This document shows, one piece after another, positions 25,894 through 34,792 of a DNA stretch of 64,000 nucleotides. The notes under the pieces are model-generated. The model saw only the letters and a program-made list of their open reading frames with translations, was not told where the DNA came from and did no database searches. A program made the position numbers and the translations under genes. The DNA is from Clostridia bacterium (GTDB taxonomy: Bacteria; Bacillota; Clostridia; Lachnospirales; Lachnospiraceae), in the NCBI GenBank assembly GCA_910574835.1, contig CAJTDE010000001.1, positions 248,001 through 312,000 on the forward strand. The letters are read 5' to 3'. Each line of letters starts with the position of its first letter. Within the stretch, counting starts at the first letter, position 1.

Positions 25894-27498
25894 CTACTCT
25901 TCTTCCTCCTCACCCTCTTGCACTGTTCCGGCGCCTCCGGTTACCTCATCAAATAAAAGCTTTGTGTCTTTATAACGCCCCTCGTCCGTATCCTGCATTA
26001 CTGCCGTCACATAGCGGCGGCCGTCTGCTTCCAAAGCTCCTATCAAACACTTAGAATCATTAAGGCTGCCAGTCTTTAATCCAATAGCTCCCTCATAGTA
26101 ATAATCGCTCCCTGGCTTCACCATTTCGTTGCTGTTCTTATAGGTTACATCTGCATTTTCAAAAAGTGCACGGAAGGATTTGGCCTTCGTAATCTCTACA
26201 ATCGTCTCATTTTCCAGGCATGCCTTTGCAATCCGCACCATATCCCTGGCTGTCGTATACTGATCTTCAGCCTGATCTCCATCCGGATTCACAAAGTTAG
26301 AATCCTCCAGTTCAAGCTCTGCGGCATATGTATTCATAGCTCCTACAAACGCCGCAACCGCATCTTGTGTAGACGCATTTTCATCCCCCAGGATCTTATG
26401 TCCCGCATAATTCGCCAAAGAGTAAGCCGCATCATTGCCGGAGGGAACGAGCATAGCTCCCAAAAAGACCTTCACGCTTCCTCGATTCCCTACCTTCAAA
26501 CTGGCAGTAGACGCCCCCTGGCTAATCAGACTGATTTCCTCACCTGCAGTCAGAACTTCATCAACACTGCAATACTTCAGCACGGTCAGAGCAGTCAAAA
26601 GCTTGGTGGTGCTGGCCGGTGCCACCCGATCCGTTCCATTCTTCTCATAGAGAATCATATCCTCATCCACAGAAAAAAGACAAGCAGCCCCCGCTTCCAG
26701 TGAAAGCTCCGGCATCTGTTCCGCAACCTTAAGCTTCTTAGCCTCTTCCTCAGCAATCCGCGCAGCCTCCGCTTCCTCTGCTGCTTTGCGTTCTTCCTCC
26801 TGTTTCTTTTCCAGCTCTTCCCTAGCTGCTTTCTCCTCCTTTATGCGGGCAGCCTCCAGCTGTGTTCCCCTGCCCGCAACCACAAGAAGCAGTACGATAA
26901 GTAAAAACTCCAGCTCTTTTTTTACAACAAACGGAACCTCTTTATATCTGGAACGCTTTGCCGTTCCCATGCGCTCAATATCCCGAAAAGACAGCCGAAC
27001 CACACCAAAAATGAAATATCCCAAAAAGGTTCCTGCCAAATTCAAAAGAACCTCATCTACTCTGGCCGTCGCCCCGGTAAGAAAAATCTGCATTACTTCA
27101 ATAAAAAGAGAAATTCCTCCGCACAGAAAGAGTACCTTAAAGAAGCTTTGAAAACGGCGGAACAAGAACGGAATCAAAAATCCCAAGGGAACAAATTTCA
27201 AAAGCGCCCCCATAAAAGCTCCAAAGCCTTGTTCCTTCACCAAATCAATGCTTCCCTTTATCGGTATGAAAGAAATCTCCTTCCAATCAGGCTTTAAGGA
27301 AAATCCAAGGGCCGGCGTTATCGAAGATGTAAATAACAGGAAGAAAAGTATTGCCATCAGAGCAAAACCTGCCTCATGCCAGATGGGCACACGCATCTCA
27401 CTTTTATAATATAGAATCCAAATCAAAGCCCGAAAAATCAAGTATGCTACCAGTCCTGCCAGCAGGTATGGTCCGGCGCTCATCACATAATTCGACAA
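25894..27498 (-). CDS. VanZ-like / D-alanyl-D-alanine carboxypeptidase fusion protein
   Basis: A 534-residue two-domain protein. Residues 1-175 are a VanZ-like membrane domain (FVPLGFLIPFLF, TARVDEVLLNLAGTFLGY). A membrane helix near 195-210 leads into a Glu/Lys/Ala-rich coiled coil at 215-260. Residues 265-520 are an S11 peptidase with SxxK at S296-K299 (STTK), SxN at S353-N355 (SGN) and KTG at 475-477. The peptidase should lie outside the membrane and trim the terminal D-Ala of peptidoglycan stems. The C-terminus ends in a run of Glu. The start is TTG at 27498 with GGAGGGG five bases upstream. It lies 62 bp after sigH. Confidence 0.9.
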   Translation of the reverse strand: MSNYVMSAGPYLLAGLVAYLIFRALIWILYYKSEMRVPIWHEAGFALMAILFFLLFTSSITPALGFSLKPDWKEISFIPIKGSIDLVKEQGFGAFMGALLKFVPLGFLIPFLFRRFQSFFKVLFLCGGISLFIEVMQIFLTGATARVDEVLLNLAGTFLGYFIFGVVRLSFRDIERMGTAKRSRYKEVPFVVKKELEFLLIVLLLVVAGRGTQLEAARIKEEKAAREELEKKQEEERKAAEEAEAARIAEEEAKKLKVAEQMPELSLEAGAACLFSVDEDMILYEKNGTDRVAPASTTKLLTALTVLKYCSVDEVLTAGEEISLISQGASTASLKVGNRGSVKVFLGAMLVPSGNDAAYSLANYAGHKILGDENASTQDAVAAFVGAMNTYAAELELEDSNFVNPDGDQAEDQYTTARDMVRIAKACLENETIVEITKAKSFRALFENADVTYKNSNEMVKPGSDYYYEGAIGLKTGSLNDSKCLIGALEADGRRYVTAVMQDTDEGRYKDTKLLFDEVTGGAGTVQEGEEEEE

Positions 27499-27560
27499 AA
27501 AATCCCCTCCTTCCCATTTGAATTATAACATGAAATGTAGAAAAAGGGGATTTTAATTCA

Positions 27561-28148
27561 TTAATTTTTTCTGAATAAGATTAAATTAAGCTTTCTTCGT
27601 ATCCTCTGCAGCGCATTATCTATGGACTTAGGCTCCTTACCCAAACGCTGGGCAATTTCCGTATAGCTTTGTCCGTTTAAATATGCCTCCAGAATCTTCT
27701 GCTCTAAGGGTGTCGCCGCCTTTAGGATCTCTTCCTGAAGACTCCGGATATTTTCCTGATCGATCAGCAGCTCTTCCGGGCTTCTCCCTTTCAGTCCGTC
27801 CGCTTGCTCTCCCAGCTCCGGGGACAGCTCCACATAAGAGTTTAAAGGAGCATGCTTAAGCCGCCCTGCCGCCTGGATAGCGCTGTAGAGCTGTCTGGAA
27901 ATGCAAAGGCTTGCAAAAGCCTCAAAGGAATCTGATTTATCAGGGCGGTAATCCCGAATTGCTTTAAACAGCCCCAGCATTCCCTCCTGAATCAAGTCGT
28001 CGCTGTCTCCGCCTATAAGGTACAATGGCCTGGCCTGATTGCGTACCTGGCGCTTGTAGCGCTCAATCAGAACATCCATGCAGAGCGTCTCCCCTGCGTT
28101 GATGTTTTCTATAAGCTGCTCATCTGTCAGTTGTTCCCATCTTTCCAT
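27561..28148 (-). CDS. sigH: RNA polymerase sigma factor, SigH (Spo0H)-like
   Basis: A 195-residue sigma-70-family factor. Region 2 has DLIQEGMLGLFKAIRDYRP and FEAFASLCISRQLYSAIQ. Region 4 has LEQKILEAYLNGQSYTEIAQRLGKEPKSIDNALQRIRRKL. The gene order cysE, cysS, mrnC, rlmB, sigH is that of Bacillus, where sigH directs early-sporulation and transition-phase genes, so the identity rests on both sequence and synteny. The Bacillus gene between rlmB and sigH (yacP) is absent. It overlaps rlmB by 22 bp, so translation is probably coupled. GGGAGAGGG precedes the ATG. Confidence 0.88.
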   Translation of the reverse strand: MERWEQLTDEQLIENINAGETLCMDVLIERYKRQVRNQARPLYLIGGDSDDLIQEGMLGLFKAIRDYRPDKSDSFEAFASLCISRQLYSAIQAAGRLKHAPLNSYVELSPELGEQADGLKGRSPEELLIDQENIRSLQEEILKAATPLEQKILEAYLNGQSYTEIAQRLGKEPKSIDNALQRIRRKLNLILFRKN

Positions 28149-28894
28149 GCGCCCTCTCCCAGCCTCTGCCGCACAATCTCATAAGCCATCACTCCCGCCG
28201 CCACGGAAGCATTTAAGGAATCGATATTACCCCGCATGGGAATAGAAGCTATGAAGTCGCATTTCTCCTGAATCAGTCTTCCCACACCGTCGCCTTCATT
28301 TCCAATCACCAGACCGATAGGGCCTGTAAGCTTCAAACGGTACATGCTCTCTCCGCCCATCTGCGCACAGACAAACCAAAGACCTTCCTTCTTTAAATCT
28401 TCAATCGCCGCCGCCAGATTGGTCACCTTAGCTACAGGCGTGTAATTCAAGGCCCCGGCAGAAGCCCTGGCAACAGCAGCCGTAAGACCGCATGCTCTCC
28501 TTTTGGGAATAATCACGCCATGAGCGCCGGCCAGATTGGCTGTCCGGATAATTGCCCCCAGATTGTGAGGATCTTCAATATTATCCAGAAGAAAGATAAA
28601 GGGCGCTTCTCCCTTCTCTCTGGCCGCTGTCAGAATATCTTCCACCTCTGCATAGGTATAGGCCGCCGCGCAGGCAATCACCCCCTGATGATGTCCCGTC
28701 TCTGACATCTGATTCAGCCGTTCCTTTTTTACATAGTTAATGATGGTATCCTGCTTGCGTGCCTCACGCTTGATGGTATTGACAATCCCGTCCTGGCAGC
28801 CATCCAGCACAAACAGCTTGTCTATGGTTTTCCCGGAACGAAATGCTTCCAATACGGCATTTCTCCCTTCAATTGTCAGTTCTTCATATCGCAT
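28127..28894 (-). CDS. rlmB: 23S rRNA (guanosine-2'-O-)-methyltransferase RlmB
   Basis: A 255-residue SpoU/TrmH-family enzyme expected to methylate the ribose of a conserved guanosine in 23S rRNA. An N-terminal substrate-binding domain ([20 protein letters not shown]) is followed by the knotted SPOUT domain with motif 1 NIEDPHNLGAIIRTANLAGA, motif 2 IGLVIGNEGDGVGR and motif 3 IPMRGNIDSLNASVAAGV. GGAGGAGG precedes the ATG. It overlaps mrnC by 19 bp and sigH by 22 bp. Confidence 0.93.
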   Translation of the reverse strand: MRYEELTIEGRNAVLEAFRSGKTIDKLFVLDGCQDGIVNTIKREARKQDTIINYVKKERLNQMSETGHHQGVIACAAAYTYAEVEDILTAAREKGEAPFIFLLDNIEDPHNLGAIIRTANLAGAHGVIIPKRRACGLTAAVARASAGALNYTPVAKVTNLAAAIEDLKKEGLWFVCAQMGGESMYRLKLTGPIGLVIGNEGDGVGRLIQEKCDFIASIPMRGNIDSLNASVAAGVMAYEIVRQRLGEGAWKDGNN

Positions 28895-29325
28895 GGCTCC
28901 TCCTCCAGTCCCAGCTTTACCAGCTCCAAAAGTCTCCCCATCCGTCCCTCAAGATACAGATATCCCATCAGCGCTTCAAAGCCGGTGGCTCTCCGGTAAT
29001 CCGACATAGACGCATGCTTTGCCATAGTTGGGGAGTTGGCATTGCGCCCTCTGCGGAATACATGCAGCTCTTCCTCCGTAAGCTGCTCCTTGATCCGTCC
29101 CAGCATAGCGGACTGCGCGCCTGCATTCACTAAACCGCTGGCCTTTTTGTGCAGCTTAGCCGCATGGGCATTCCCATGTCCCACTAAAAGTGAGCGAATC
29201 ACCAGCTCATAAATGCCGTCGCCAATATAAGCAAGCACCAAAGGCGAATACGTCCGAATGTCCACATCCTCCAAGGCAAATTCTTCCCGAATGCCGGACA
29301 TGAGATTCTCTACGCCCGTTTCCAT
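28876..29325 (-). CDS. mrnC: Mini-ribonuclease 3
   Basis: A 149-residue RNase III-like protein without a double-stranded-RNA-binding domain; in Bacillus it matures 23S rRNA ends. [17 protein letters not shown] holds the catalytic Asp, and [21 protein letters not shown] the second acidic site. GAGGGTG precedes ATG 29325; ATG 29301 is a possible later start. It overlaps cysS by 16 bp and rlmB by 19 bp, in the conserved cysS-mrnC-rlmB arrangement. Confidence 0.93.
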   Translation of the reverse strand: METGVENLMSGIREEFALEDVDIRTYSPLVLAYIGDGIYELVIRSLLVGHGNAHAAKLHKKASGLVNAGAQSAMLGRIKEQLTEEELHVFRRGRNANSPTMAKHASMSDYRRATGFEALMGYLYLEGRMGRLLELVKLGLEEEPCDMKN

Positions 29326-30716
29326 TTCACACCCTCACGCGTATCTTCCAATACGATGCCCTTATCAAGCAGCTCCGCCCGTATCTCGTCAGCCCGTGCA
29401 AAATTCTTAGCCTTTCTTGCCTGCTGTCTCTCCTCAATCAACAGCTCGATATCCGCATCCAAAAGCTCTGTCTTTTTCTCTACAACCAGACCCAGAATAT
29501 CACAGAGGGTTTTTAAACGCTCCAGACATTTTTCCAGATAATCCTTTGTATTTTCTCCGCCTGTATGAGTATTCAGATATTTGACCAGTTCAAATACGGC
29601 TGCAATGGCATCCGCGGTATTGAAGTCGTCATCCATAGCCTCGTCAAACTTCTTCACAAATTCCTCTGTTGCCTCATAATGGGCCAGCTCGCTCTCCGTC
29701 ATCGTACCGCCGGCTGCCGTGCCAAGCAGATGCTTTAAGTTCTCTGCCGCCGTCACAATGCGGTCCAAGCTCTTCTTAGAAGCCTCCATAAGCTCTGCGC
29801 TGAAGTTTAATGGACTTCTATAGTGGGCGCCAAGCATAAAGAAGCGAAGAACCTGAAGATCGTATTTCTCGCTAATCTCACGGACCGTAAAGAAATTACC
29901 GAGAGATTTGGACATCTTCCTGTTGTCAATATTGAGAAAGGCATTGTGTAACCAATATTTGGAAAACGCCTTACCATTGCAGGCTTCGCTTTGTGCAATC
30001 TCATTTTCATGATGAGGAAATACAAGATCTTCTCCTCCGGCATGAATATCAATCTGCTCGCCCAAATATTTTTTAGACATAACGGAACACTCAATATGCC
30101 AGCCCGGACGTCCGTCTCCCCAGGGAGATTCCCAAGAAGGTTCTCCTTCCTTCTTTGGCTTCCAGAGCACAAAGTCTAAGGGATCTTCCTTCTCATCTTC
30201 GCCGGATACAAGAAGAGAACGGCCGCCGCTGCGCAGATCATCCAGATTTTTATGGGAAAGTTTCCCGTATTCCGCAAATTTTCTGGTACGGAAATATACG
30301 GTTCCATTTACCTCGTAAGCATAGCCTTTCTCAATGAGCTGTCCTATCATCTCTAACATTCCGCCAATCTCTTGGGTTGCCAAAGGATGGGTGGTGGCTG
30401 GCTTTACATTCATCATCTCCATATCCTTTTTACACTCAGCAATATAGCGCTCTGATATTTCCTGAGCGGAAACGCCTTCTTCAATCGCTTTCTTGATGAT
30501 CTTATCATCCACATCCGTAAAGTTGGATACATAATTGACCTCATAACCTCGATGCTCCATATAACGGCGGACCGTGTCAAAGACAATCATGGGTCTTGCA
30601 TTTCCAATATGAATAAAATTATATACGGTGGGACCGCATACATACATTTTCACCTTGCCCTCCTCTAAGGGTACAAAGGTCTCTTTTTGCTTTGTCAAAG
30701 TGTTATAAACCTTCAT
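29310..30716 (-). CDS. cysS: Cysteinyl-tRNA synthetase
   Basis: A 468-residue class I synthetase that charges tRNA-Cys. The HIGH-type motif HIGN is at residues 36-39, KMSKS at 267-271, and the zinc ligands include C27, C210 and H235. The length is normal. AAGGAGAAAG precedes the ATG. It follows cysE after ~220 bp occupied by repeat R2 units, and the T-box ahead of cysE may control both. It overlaps mrnC by 16 bp. Confidence 0.97.
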   Translation of the reverse strand: MKVYNTLTKQKETFVPLEEGKVKMYVCGPTVYNFIHIGNARPMIVFDTVRRYMEHRGYEVNYVSNFTDVDDKIIKKAIEEGVSAQEISERYIAECKKDMEMMNVKPATTHPLATQEIGGMLEMIGQLIEKGYAYEVNGTVYFRTRKFAEYGKLSHKNLDDLRSGGRSLLVSGEDEKEDPLDFVLWKPKKEGEPSWESPWGDGRPGWHIECSVMSKKYLGEQIDIHAGGEDLVFPHHENEIAQSEACNGKAFSKYWLHNAFLNIDNRKMSKSLGNFFTVREISEKYDLQVLRFFMLGAHYRSPLNFSAELMEASKKSLDRIVTAAENLKHLLGTAAGGTMTESELAHYEATEEFVKKFDEAMDDDFNTADAIAAVFELVKYLNTHTGGENTKDYLEKCLERLKTLCDILGLVVEKKTELLDADIELLIEERQQARKAKNFARADEIRAELLDKGIVLEDTREGVKWKRA

Positions 30717-30740
30717 TTGCTTTCTCCTTTTCTGATTCCA

Positions 30741-30960
30741 GTACCGTAATATCCTTTCTGTCCACCTTTTCTAAATCAATTTCCAGCCACAGATACATGC
30801 GTCTGTAAATTGATTTGTGCACAGCAAGGATATTACTGATTTTCCGGTACCGTAATATCCTCTCTGCCCACCTTTTCTAAATCAATTTCCAGCCGCAGAT
30901 ACATGCGTCCGGAAATTGATTTGTGCACAGCGAGGATATTACTGATTTTCCGGTACCGTA
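30741..30960 (-). repeat. Hairpin repeat R2 array 2 (two full units, period 106 bp)
   Basis: GTACCGTAAT recurs at 30741, 30847 and 30953. Each unit forms a ~91-nt hairpin (30746-30836 and 30852-30942): GTAATATCC with GGATATTAC, and AAATCAATTT with AAATTGATTT. Read on the minus strand the units are clearly related to those at 25207-25523, sharing AATCAGTAATATCC, GCACAAATC and GGATATTACGG. The array occupies the cysE-cysS gap and runs into the end of cysE. Confidence 0.92.
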
Positions 30961-31625
30961 ATATCCTTCTTCTTTTTTTTCTTCTTTTTCTTTAAAGCCT
31001 CCAGTTCCGCATGGAGCTGCTCATTCTCACGCCGAAGCTCTGTGATAGTATCCATAACCGGGTCCGGCAGGTCCACCTGATTCATATCACTGCGGGGCAC
31101 CTTCACATCTCCGCGTTTTACAATCCGTCCCGGAACTCCTACTACCGTACAGTTGGGCGGTACCTCTTTGAGTACCACAGAGCCAGCCCCTATCTTGGAA
31201 TTTTCCCCGATGGTAAAGGAGCCCAGGATCTTAGCTCCTGCGCTGACCATCACATTATCCTGAAGGGTAGGATGCCGCTTCCCTCGCTCCTTCCCGGTTC
31301 CTCCCAGCGTCACGCCCTGATAAAGCGTTACATTGTCTCCAATAATAGTCGTCTCGCCTATGATGACACCTGAACCATGATCGATGAATAAGCCTTTTCC
31401 AATCTGTGCTCCCGGGTGGATCTCTATCCCTGTCTTGCGCACGGTTCTCTGAGACAGCCAGCGCGCCCAGAAGTAATGTCCTCTGCTATACCAGCGGTGT
31501 GCCAGTCTGTAACTTAAGATAGCACGAAAACTTGGATATAGCAAGACCTCCATAGGACTTTTGATGGCCGGGTCCCGCTCTGTGATCACCTGAAATTCTT
31601 CCTTAATGTAACGAATCATTCCCAT
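30939..31625 (-). CDS. cysE: Serine O-acetyltransferase
   Basis: A 228-residue enzyme that acetylates serine for cysteine synthesis. An N-terminal helical part (FQVITERDPAIKSPMEVLL) is followed by the left-handed beta-helix with GIEIHPGAQIGKGLFIDHG, GETTIIGDNVTLYQGVTLGG and GAGSVVLKEVPPNCTVVGVP. The C-terminus is odd: a helical segment, ten consecutive Lys, then DITVPENQ and the stop, which are encoded by the edge of repeat R2. Start 31625 is chosen for GGAGGGGAG upstream; the frame extends further but lacks such a site. A cysteine T-box precedes it. Confidence 0.94.
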   Translation of the reverse strand: MGMIRYIKEEFQVITERDPAIKSPMEVLLYPSFRAILSYRLAHRWYSRGHYFWARWLSQRTVRKTGIEIHPGAQIGKGLFIDHGSGVIIGETTIIGDNVTLYQGVTLGGTGKERGKRHPTLQDNVMVSAGAKILGSFTIGENSKIGAGSVVLKEVPPNCTVVGVPGRIVKRGDVKVPRSDMNQVDLPDPVMDTITELRRENEQLHAELEALKKKKKKKKKDITVPENQ

Positions 31626-31719
31626 ATCATTCTCTCCCCTCCAAATCCGATATGGCGTGCTCATTTAAATAGGTTCATTTACTAAATGCATCTATCACAC
31701 AGCCACTTTCTTATTGCCA
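31626..31719 (-). other. cysE leader between T-box terminator and start
   Basis: A short AT-rich stretch linking the T-box terminator to the cysE ribosome binding site (GGAGGGGAG). No other element is seen. Confidence 0.5.
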
Positions 31720-31960
31720 TAAAAATAAAGCGCGGATCATCTCGTCTTAAGAGACGAAATAATCCGCGGTTCCACTCTTTCTTAAAGGGCTTCCGCCCTT
31801 TCCCTCTCTCGCTTAACGCGCGAACACGTATCCGGCTTAAGCTTGCGCACTCACCGAATCAGCTCCCAGATGCACTTCATTCACCCCTTAGCCGGAGCCG
31901 CTTTCAGCCGGTGGCCGCTCCTCTCTGCTGCTTTGGTTGTGAATTACTTTTCTGTTCTCT
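31720..31960 (-). promoter_or_regulatory. T-box leader, probably tRNA-Cys specific
   Basis: Read on the minus strand, AGAGTGGAACCGCG (about 31765-31779) is the conserved T-box sequence. It overlaps a terminator made of CGCGGATCATCTCGTCT and AGACGAAATAATCCGCG (31731-31768), followed by a T-rich run at 31721-31728. Upstream lie stem I and stem III candidates. The stretch GAATGAAGTGCATCTGGGAG carries a UGC (complement of 31872-31874) in a suitable specifier position, matching Cys and fitting the downstream cysE and cysS. Uncharged tRNA-Cys would favour readthrough. Confidence 0.88.
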
Positions 31961-32080
31961 GCCTTTTGTCTGTCTAAAGCTTTCTTTGATCTAGAATATG
32001 CAAAATCAGGCGGTTTGTCAAGTGTTTCCGGACTATAGTTGTAAGAATCCGGCTTTACATAGGGCAGTTCAGATTTACAT

Positions 32081-32926
32081 TTATACGGTTTCATTTATAT
32101 AGATCCCTTCCAGCACCTGAATCCGATTGAGCTTTTCTTTTAACATTTTTCCATCCGCAGCCTCACTAATTCCCGGCAATTCCTCTGCTCCCAGCATCCC
32201 GCATAAAAAGCTTCCCAGATCTCCAATGGAAATCTCCAGCTCCGGTTCTTCCCGCACCGGCAGGAGCCGGCTTCCCTCTGTTGTTAATTCCCAGCGGAAG
32301 GTTCCCTGATTCTTTGCAAGGATTGGGTCCGTTATGGCAATTGTCAGGCTCTGTTCCTGTGCGGCTCCGACCTGCCGCAAAAAAGAGGGGAGATGCAGCA
32401 GGCGTATCATCATAGGCGTTGTTTCCCACTCCGGCCAGGGGATATGTCTCCTTTCATATGCTTCGTCCTTTTCTATATAAAGATCATATTCCTCCGACAG
32501 CTGAGCGCTCTTTAAATCTGACAAGCTCTCTTCGTCATCATTTCCCATCAGCCGAAAGTCAAAAGGGAGATAAATAGCCTCGTCCGCAGGCATAAGAAAA
32601 GCAAAAGGCTGTCCCTCCTGCTCCATATCCTGCAAAGCCTTCACAAGAATACGGCGCATCAGACCCTGATGACGGTAAGTACGCTTTGTCGCCACTGCAA
32701 CCAGATAATCTGCATGCACACACTTTCCCCGAAATCGAAACGTGTAGGGATTCCGATGCAGCATGGAGCGAATGTGTCCTTCCTCCACAGCTGCCAGAAT
32801 CTGATTATCTGCTGCTTTGATTTTATAATATGCGTCTACAAAGGCTTCCTCATCCTCTACAAATACTTCTTCGTACAGGCTTCTGGAAATTTCTTTTTCC
32901 TTGTTGGCGAGATACCGTATCTCCAT
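32081..32926 (-). CDS. GNAT-family acetyltransferase, Eis-like two-domain form
   Basis: A 281-residue protein. The N-terminal GNAT domain has HADYLVAVATKRTYRHQGLMRRIL, containing the RxxG/A-type acetyl-CoA loop. The C-terminal ~110 residues resemble the sterol-carrier-like domain of Eis-type acetyltransferases. The substrate is unknown. The start is set at 32926, because GGAGG eight bases upstream is its ribosome site; the ATG 15 bases further upstream overlaps that site. It lies between ispF and the cysE T-box, an insertion relative to the Bacillus gene order. Confidence 0.82.
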   Translation of the reverse strand: MEIRYLANKEKEISRSLYEEVFVEDEEAFVDAYYKIKAADNQILAAVEEGHIRSMLHRNPYTFRFRGKCVHADYLVAVATKRTYRHQGLMRRILVKALQDMEQEGQPFAFLMPADEAIYLPFDFRLMGNDDEESLSDLKSAQLSEEYDLYIEKDEAYERRHIPWPEWETTPMMIRLLHLPSFLRQVGAAQEQSLTIAITDPILAKNQGTFRWELTTEGSRLLPVREEPELEISIGDLGSFLCGMLGAEELPGISEAADGKMLKEKLNRIQVLEGIYINETV

Positions 32927-32958
32927 GTCTTTTGCCTCCATTCCGGTTTTGCATTATC

Positions 32959-33525
32959 CTATTTGGTGCACAAGGATATGGAATCATTTCCAGTGCCGCA
33001 GCATCCCCTGCACGCTCCTCTTTCCTCCATTACATCTTCATATACATAATTCGCAATGGGGAGCAGCGCACAGATTGCCTGAGAGGAAATTCCTTCTCCT
33101 GTTCCTGTAAAGCCTAACCCCTCTTCTGTCGTTGCCTTAATATTGATCTGAGTCTCAGAAATCTTTAAAGCCTCCGCCACATTTTTCCTCATGGCAGGAA
33201 TATGCGGCGCCATCTTCGGACGCTGGGCGATAATGGTGGCGTCGATATTGCCAATCACATAATCAGCCTCCTCCAAAAGCGTTCCTACATACTCCAGAAG
33301 CCGCAGACTGGATATCCCCTTATACTTCGGATCCGTATCCGGAAAATGCTTTCCAATGTCTCCCAGCGCTGCCGCTCCTAAAAGGGCATCCATAATCGCA
33401 TGAAGCAGCACATCTGCATCCGAATGTCCGAGAAGTCCTTTTTCAAAAGGAATATCCACACCTCCCAATATCAGCGCCCGTCCTTCCACCAGGCGATGAA
33501 CGTCATATCCCATTCCAACCCGCAT
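32959..33525 (-). CDS. ispF: 2-C-methyl-D-erythritol 2,4-cyclodiphosphate synthase
   Basis: A 188-residue enzyme of the MEP isoprenoid pathway. Metal ligands are D8 and H10 (GYDVHRL) and H42, with [19 protein letters not shown] and the C-terminal [15 protein letters not shown]. The normal protein ends near residue 158; here about 25 extra residues follow ([20 protein letters not shown]). The DNA for that tail resembles the junction of R2 repeat units (GGATGCTGCGGCACTGG against GGATATTACGGAACTGG). AGGAGAAAG precedes the ATG. It is divergent from nudC. Confidence 0.95.
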   Translation of the reverse strand: MRVGMGYDVHRLVEGRALILGGVDIPFEKGLLGHSDADVLLHAIMDALLGAAALGDIGKHFPDTDPKYKGISSLRLLEYVGTLLEEADYVIGNIDATIIAQRPKMAPHIPAMRKNVAEALKISETQINIKATTEEGLGFTGTGEGISSQAICALLPIANYVYEDVMEERGACRGCCGTGNDSISLCTK

Positions 33526-33679
33526 TTGCTTTCTCCTGTTCTAATATTACTGTTGTTAAGTTCAACTTTGTAAATTATTGTACCATAATCTCTCCCTTTC
33601 TACTACGATATTTTCAAGTTCTTTACCAAAAGCAAAAATGGGTGTATACTACTTTCAGAAAATTCAGGGAGGACTACAA

Positions 33680-34519
33680 ATGATACAGGATATCACACCG
33701 CATATTTACCACAATGAATACCGGCCTGTAACGCCTGGGGACGACAGCTTTCTTCTATATTTTGAAAAAGATCTGGTACTTGTCAAACGACAGGAGAACG
33801 CCCTGTGTTTTCCTTGTTTCGGCGATTTCCCCGGCTTAAAACGAGAGCTTTCGTCAGAGCTTATTTATCTATTTTCCATTGATCATTGTACTTTTTATCT
33901 GGCAAGGCAGCGCCCAGGCTTTAATCCGAGTCTTTTTGAGATGAAATCCATCGGTCTCTTCCGCGACCTGCCGCCCGGTTGGCTGGACTTCGCAGGAATC
34001 ACGGCACATCAGCTCTATCAATGGTACGATACCCACCGCTTCTGCGGCAAGTGCGGCCGTCCCCTGATCCATTCCGAAGAGGAACGAATGCTTCATTGCC
34101 CGGACTGTGGTACTATGGAATATCCAAAGATTTGTCCCGCTGTTATTGTGGGAATTATTCACAAAGATCGCATACTTATGTCCAAATATGCCGGCCGAAG
34201 CTCCACCCACTATGCTCTGATTGCCGGCTTTACGGAGATTGGAGAGACTATCGAGGAAACTGTCAAAAGGGAAGTCTTTGAAGAGGTGGGGCTCCATGTA
34301 AAGAACCTGCGCTATTACAAAAGCCAGCCCTGGTCCTTCTCCGGCACCCTGTTGTTTGGCTTTTTCGCAGAGCTTGACGGAGATGATGACTCCATTACTT
34401 TAGACACAAGAGAACTCTCTACCGCGGACTGGTTCACCCGGGAGGAGGCGCCAGCTCAGCCCCTTAATATTAGCCTGACCAGTGAAATGATTTGGAAATT
34501 TAAGAACGGAGAGGTTTGA
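33680..34519 (+). CDS. nudC: NADH pyrophosphatase / RNA-decapping NudC-type Nudix hydrolase
   Basis: A 279-residue Nudix enzyme that cleaves NAD(H) to NMN(H) and AMP; NudC proteins also remove NAD caps from RNA. A zinc ribbon has C122, C125, C140 and C143. The Nudix box GFTEIGETIEETVKREVFEE begins at residue 183. The NudC-type SQPWSFSGTLL follows at about 215. Start 33680 is supported by AGGGAGGA upstream. It is divergent from ispF across ~150 bp. Confidence 0.92.
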   Translation: MIQDITPHIYHNEYRPVTPGDDSFLLYFEKDLVLVKRQENALCFPCFGDFPGLKRELSSELIYLFSIDHCTFYLARQRPGFNPSLFEMKSIGLFRDLPPGWLDFAGITAHQLYQWYDTHRFCGKCGRPLIHSEEERMLHCPDCGTMEYPKICPAVIVGIIHKDRILMSKYAGRSSTHYALIAGFTEIGETIEETVKREVFEEVGLHVKNLRYYKSQPWSFSGTLLFGFFAELDGDDDSITLDTRELSTADWFTREEAPAQPLNISLTSEMIWKFKNGEV

Positions 34520-34570
34520 AAAAACATTAAAAAACAATTTTAAAAAAAATAAAAAATTTGTAAAAAAAGC

Positions 34571-34600
34571 TTGACTTCTCTCCCAATATAATAGTATAAT
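34571..34600 (+). promoter_or_regulatory. tRNA operon promoter
   Basis: TTGACT (34571-34576), an 18-base spacer and TATAAT (34595-34600), 35 bases before tRNA-Val. Confidence 0.75.
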
Positions 34601-34635
34601 AGCAAAGCGGGTCAGCGATGATGACCTGTAATAAT

Positions 34636-34708
34636 GGGATCTTAGCTCAGCTGGGAGAGCATCTGCCTTACAAGCAGAGGGTCATAGGTTCGAGCCCTAT
34701 AGGTCCCA
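34636..34708 (+). tRNA. tRNA-Val (anticodon TAC)
   Basis: The acceptor arm GGGATCT pairs with AGGTCCC, followed by discriminator A. The anticodon stem TCTGC/GCAGA encloses CTTACAA, giving anticodon TAC at 34669-34671. The T loop is GGTTCGAGC. CCA is not encoded. Confidence 0.97.
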
Positions 34709-34712
34709 TTAC

Positions 34713-34786
34713 GGCGAGGTAGCTCAGCTGGCTAGAGCATGCGGTTCATACCCGCAGTGTCGGGGGTTCAAGTCCCTTCCTCGCTA
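34713..34786 (+). tRNA. tRNA-Met (anticodon CAT), elongator type
   Basis: The acceptor GGCGAGG pairs with CCTCGCT (first pair G-U), discriminator A. The anticodon stem TGCGG/CCGCA encloses TTCATAC, with CAT at 34747-34749. A paired 1-72 position and the absence of three G-C pairs next to the loop argue against the initiator tRNA. It is four bases after tRNA-Val, in one transcript. Confidence 0.95.
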
Positions 34787-34792
34787 CTAGCC

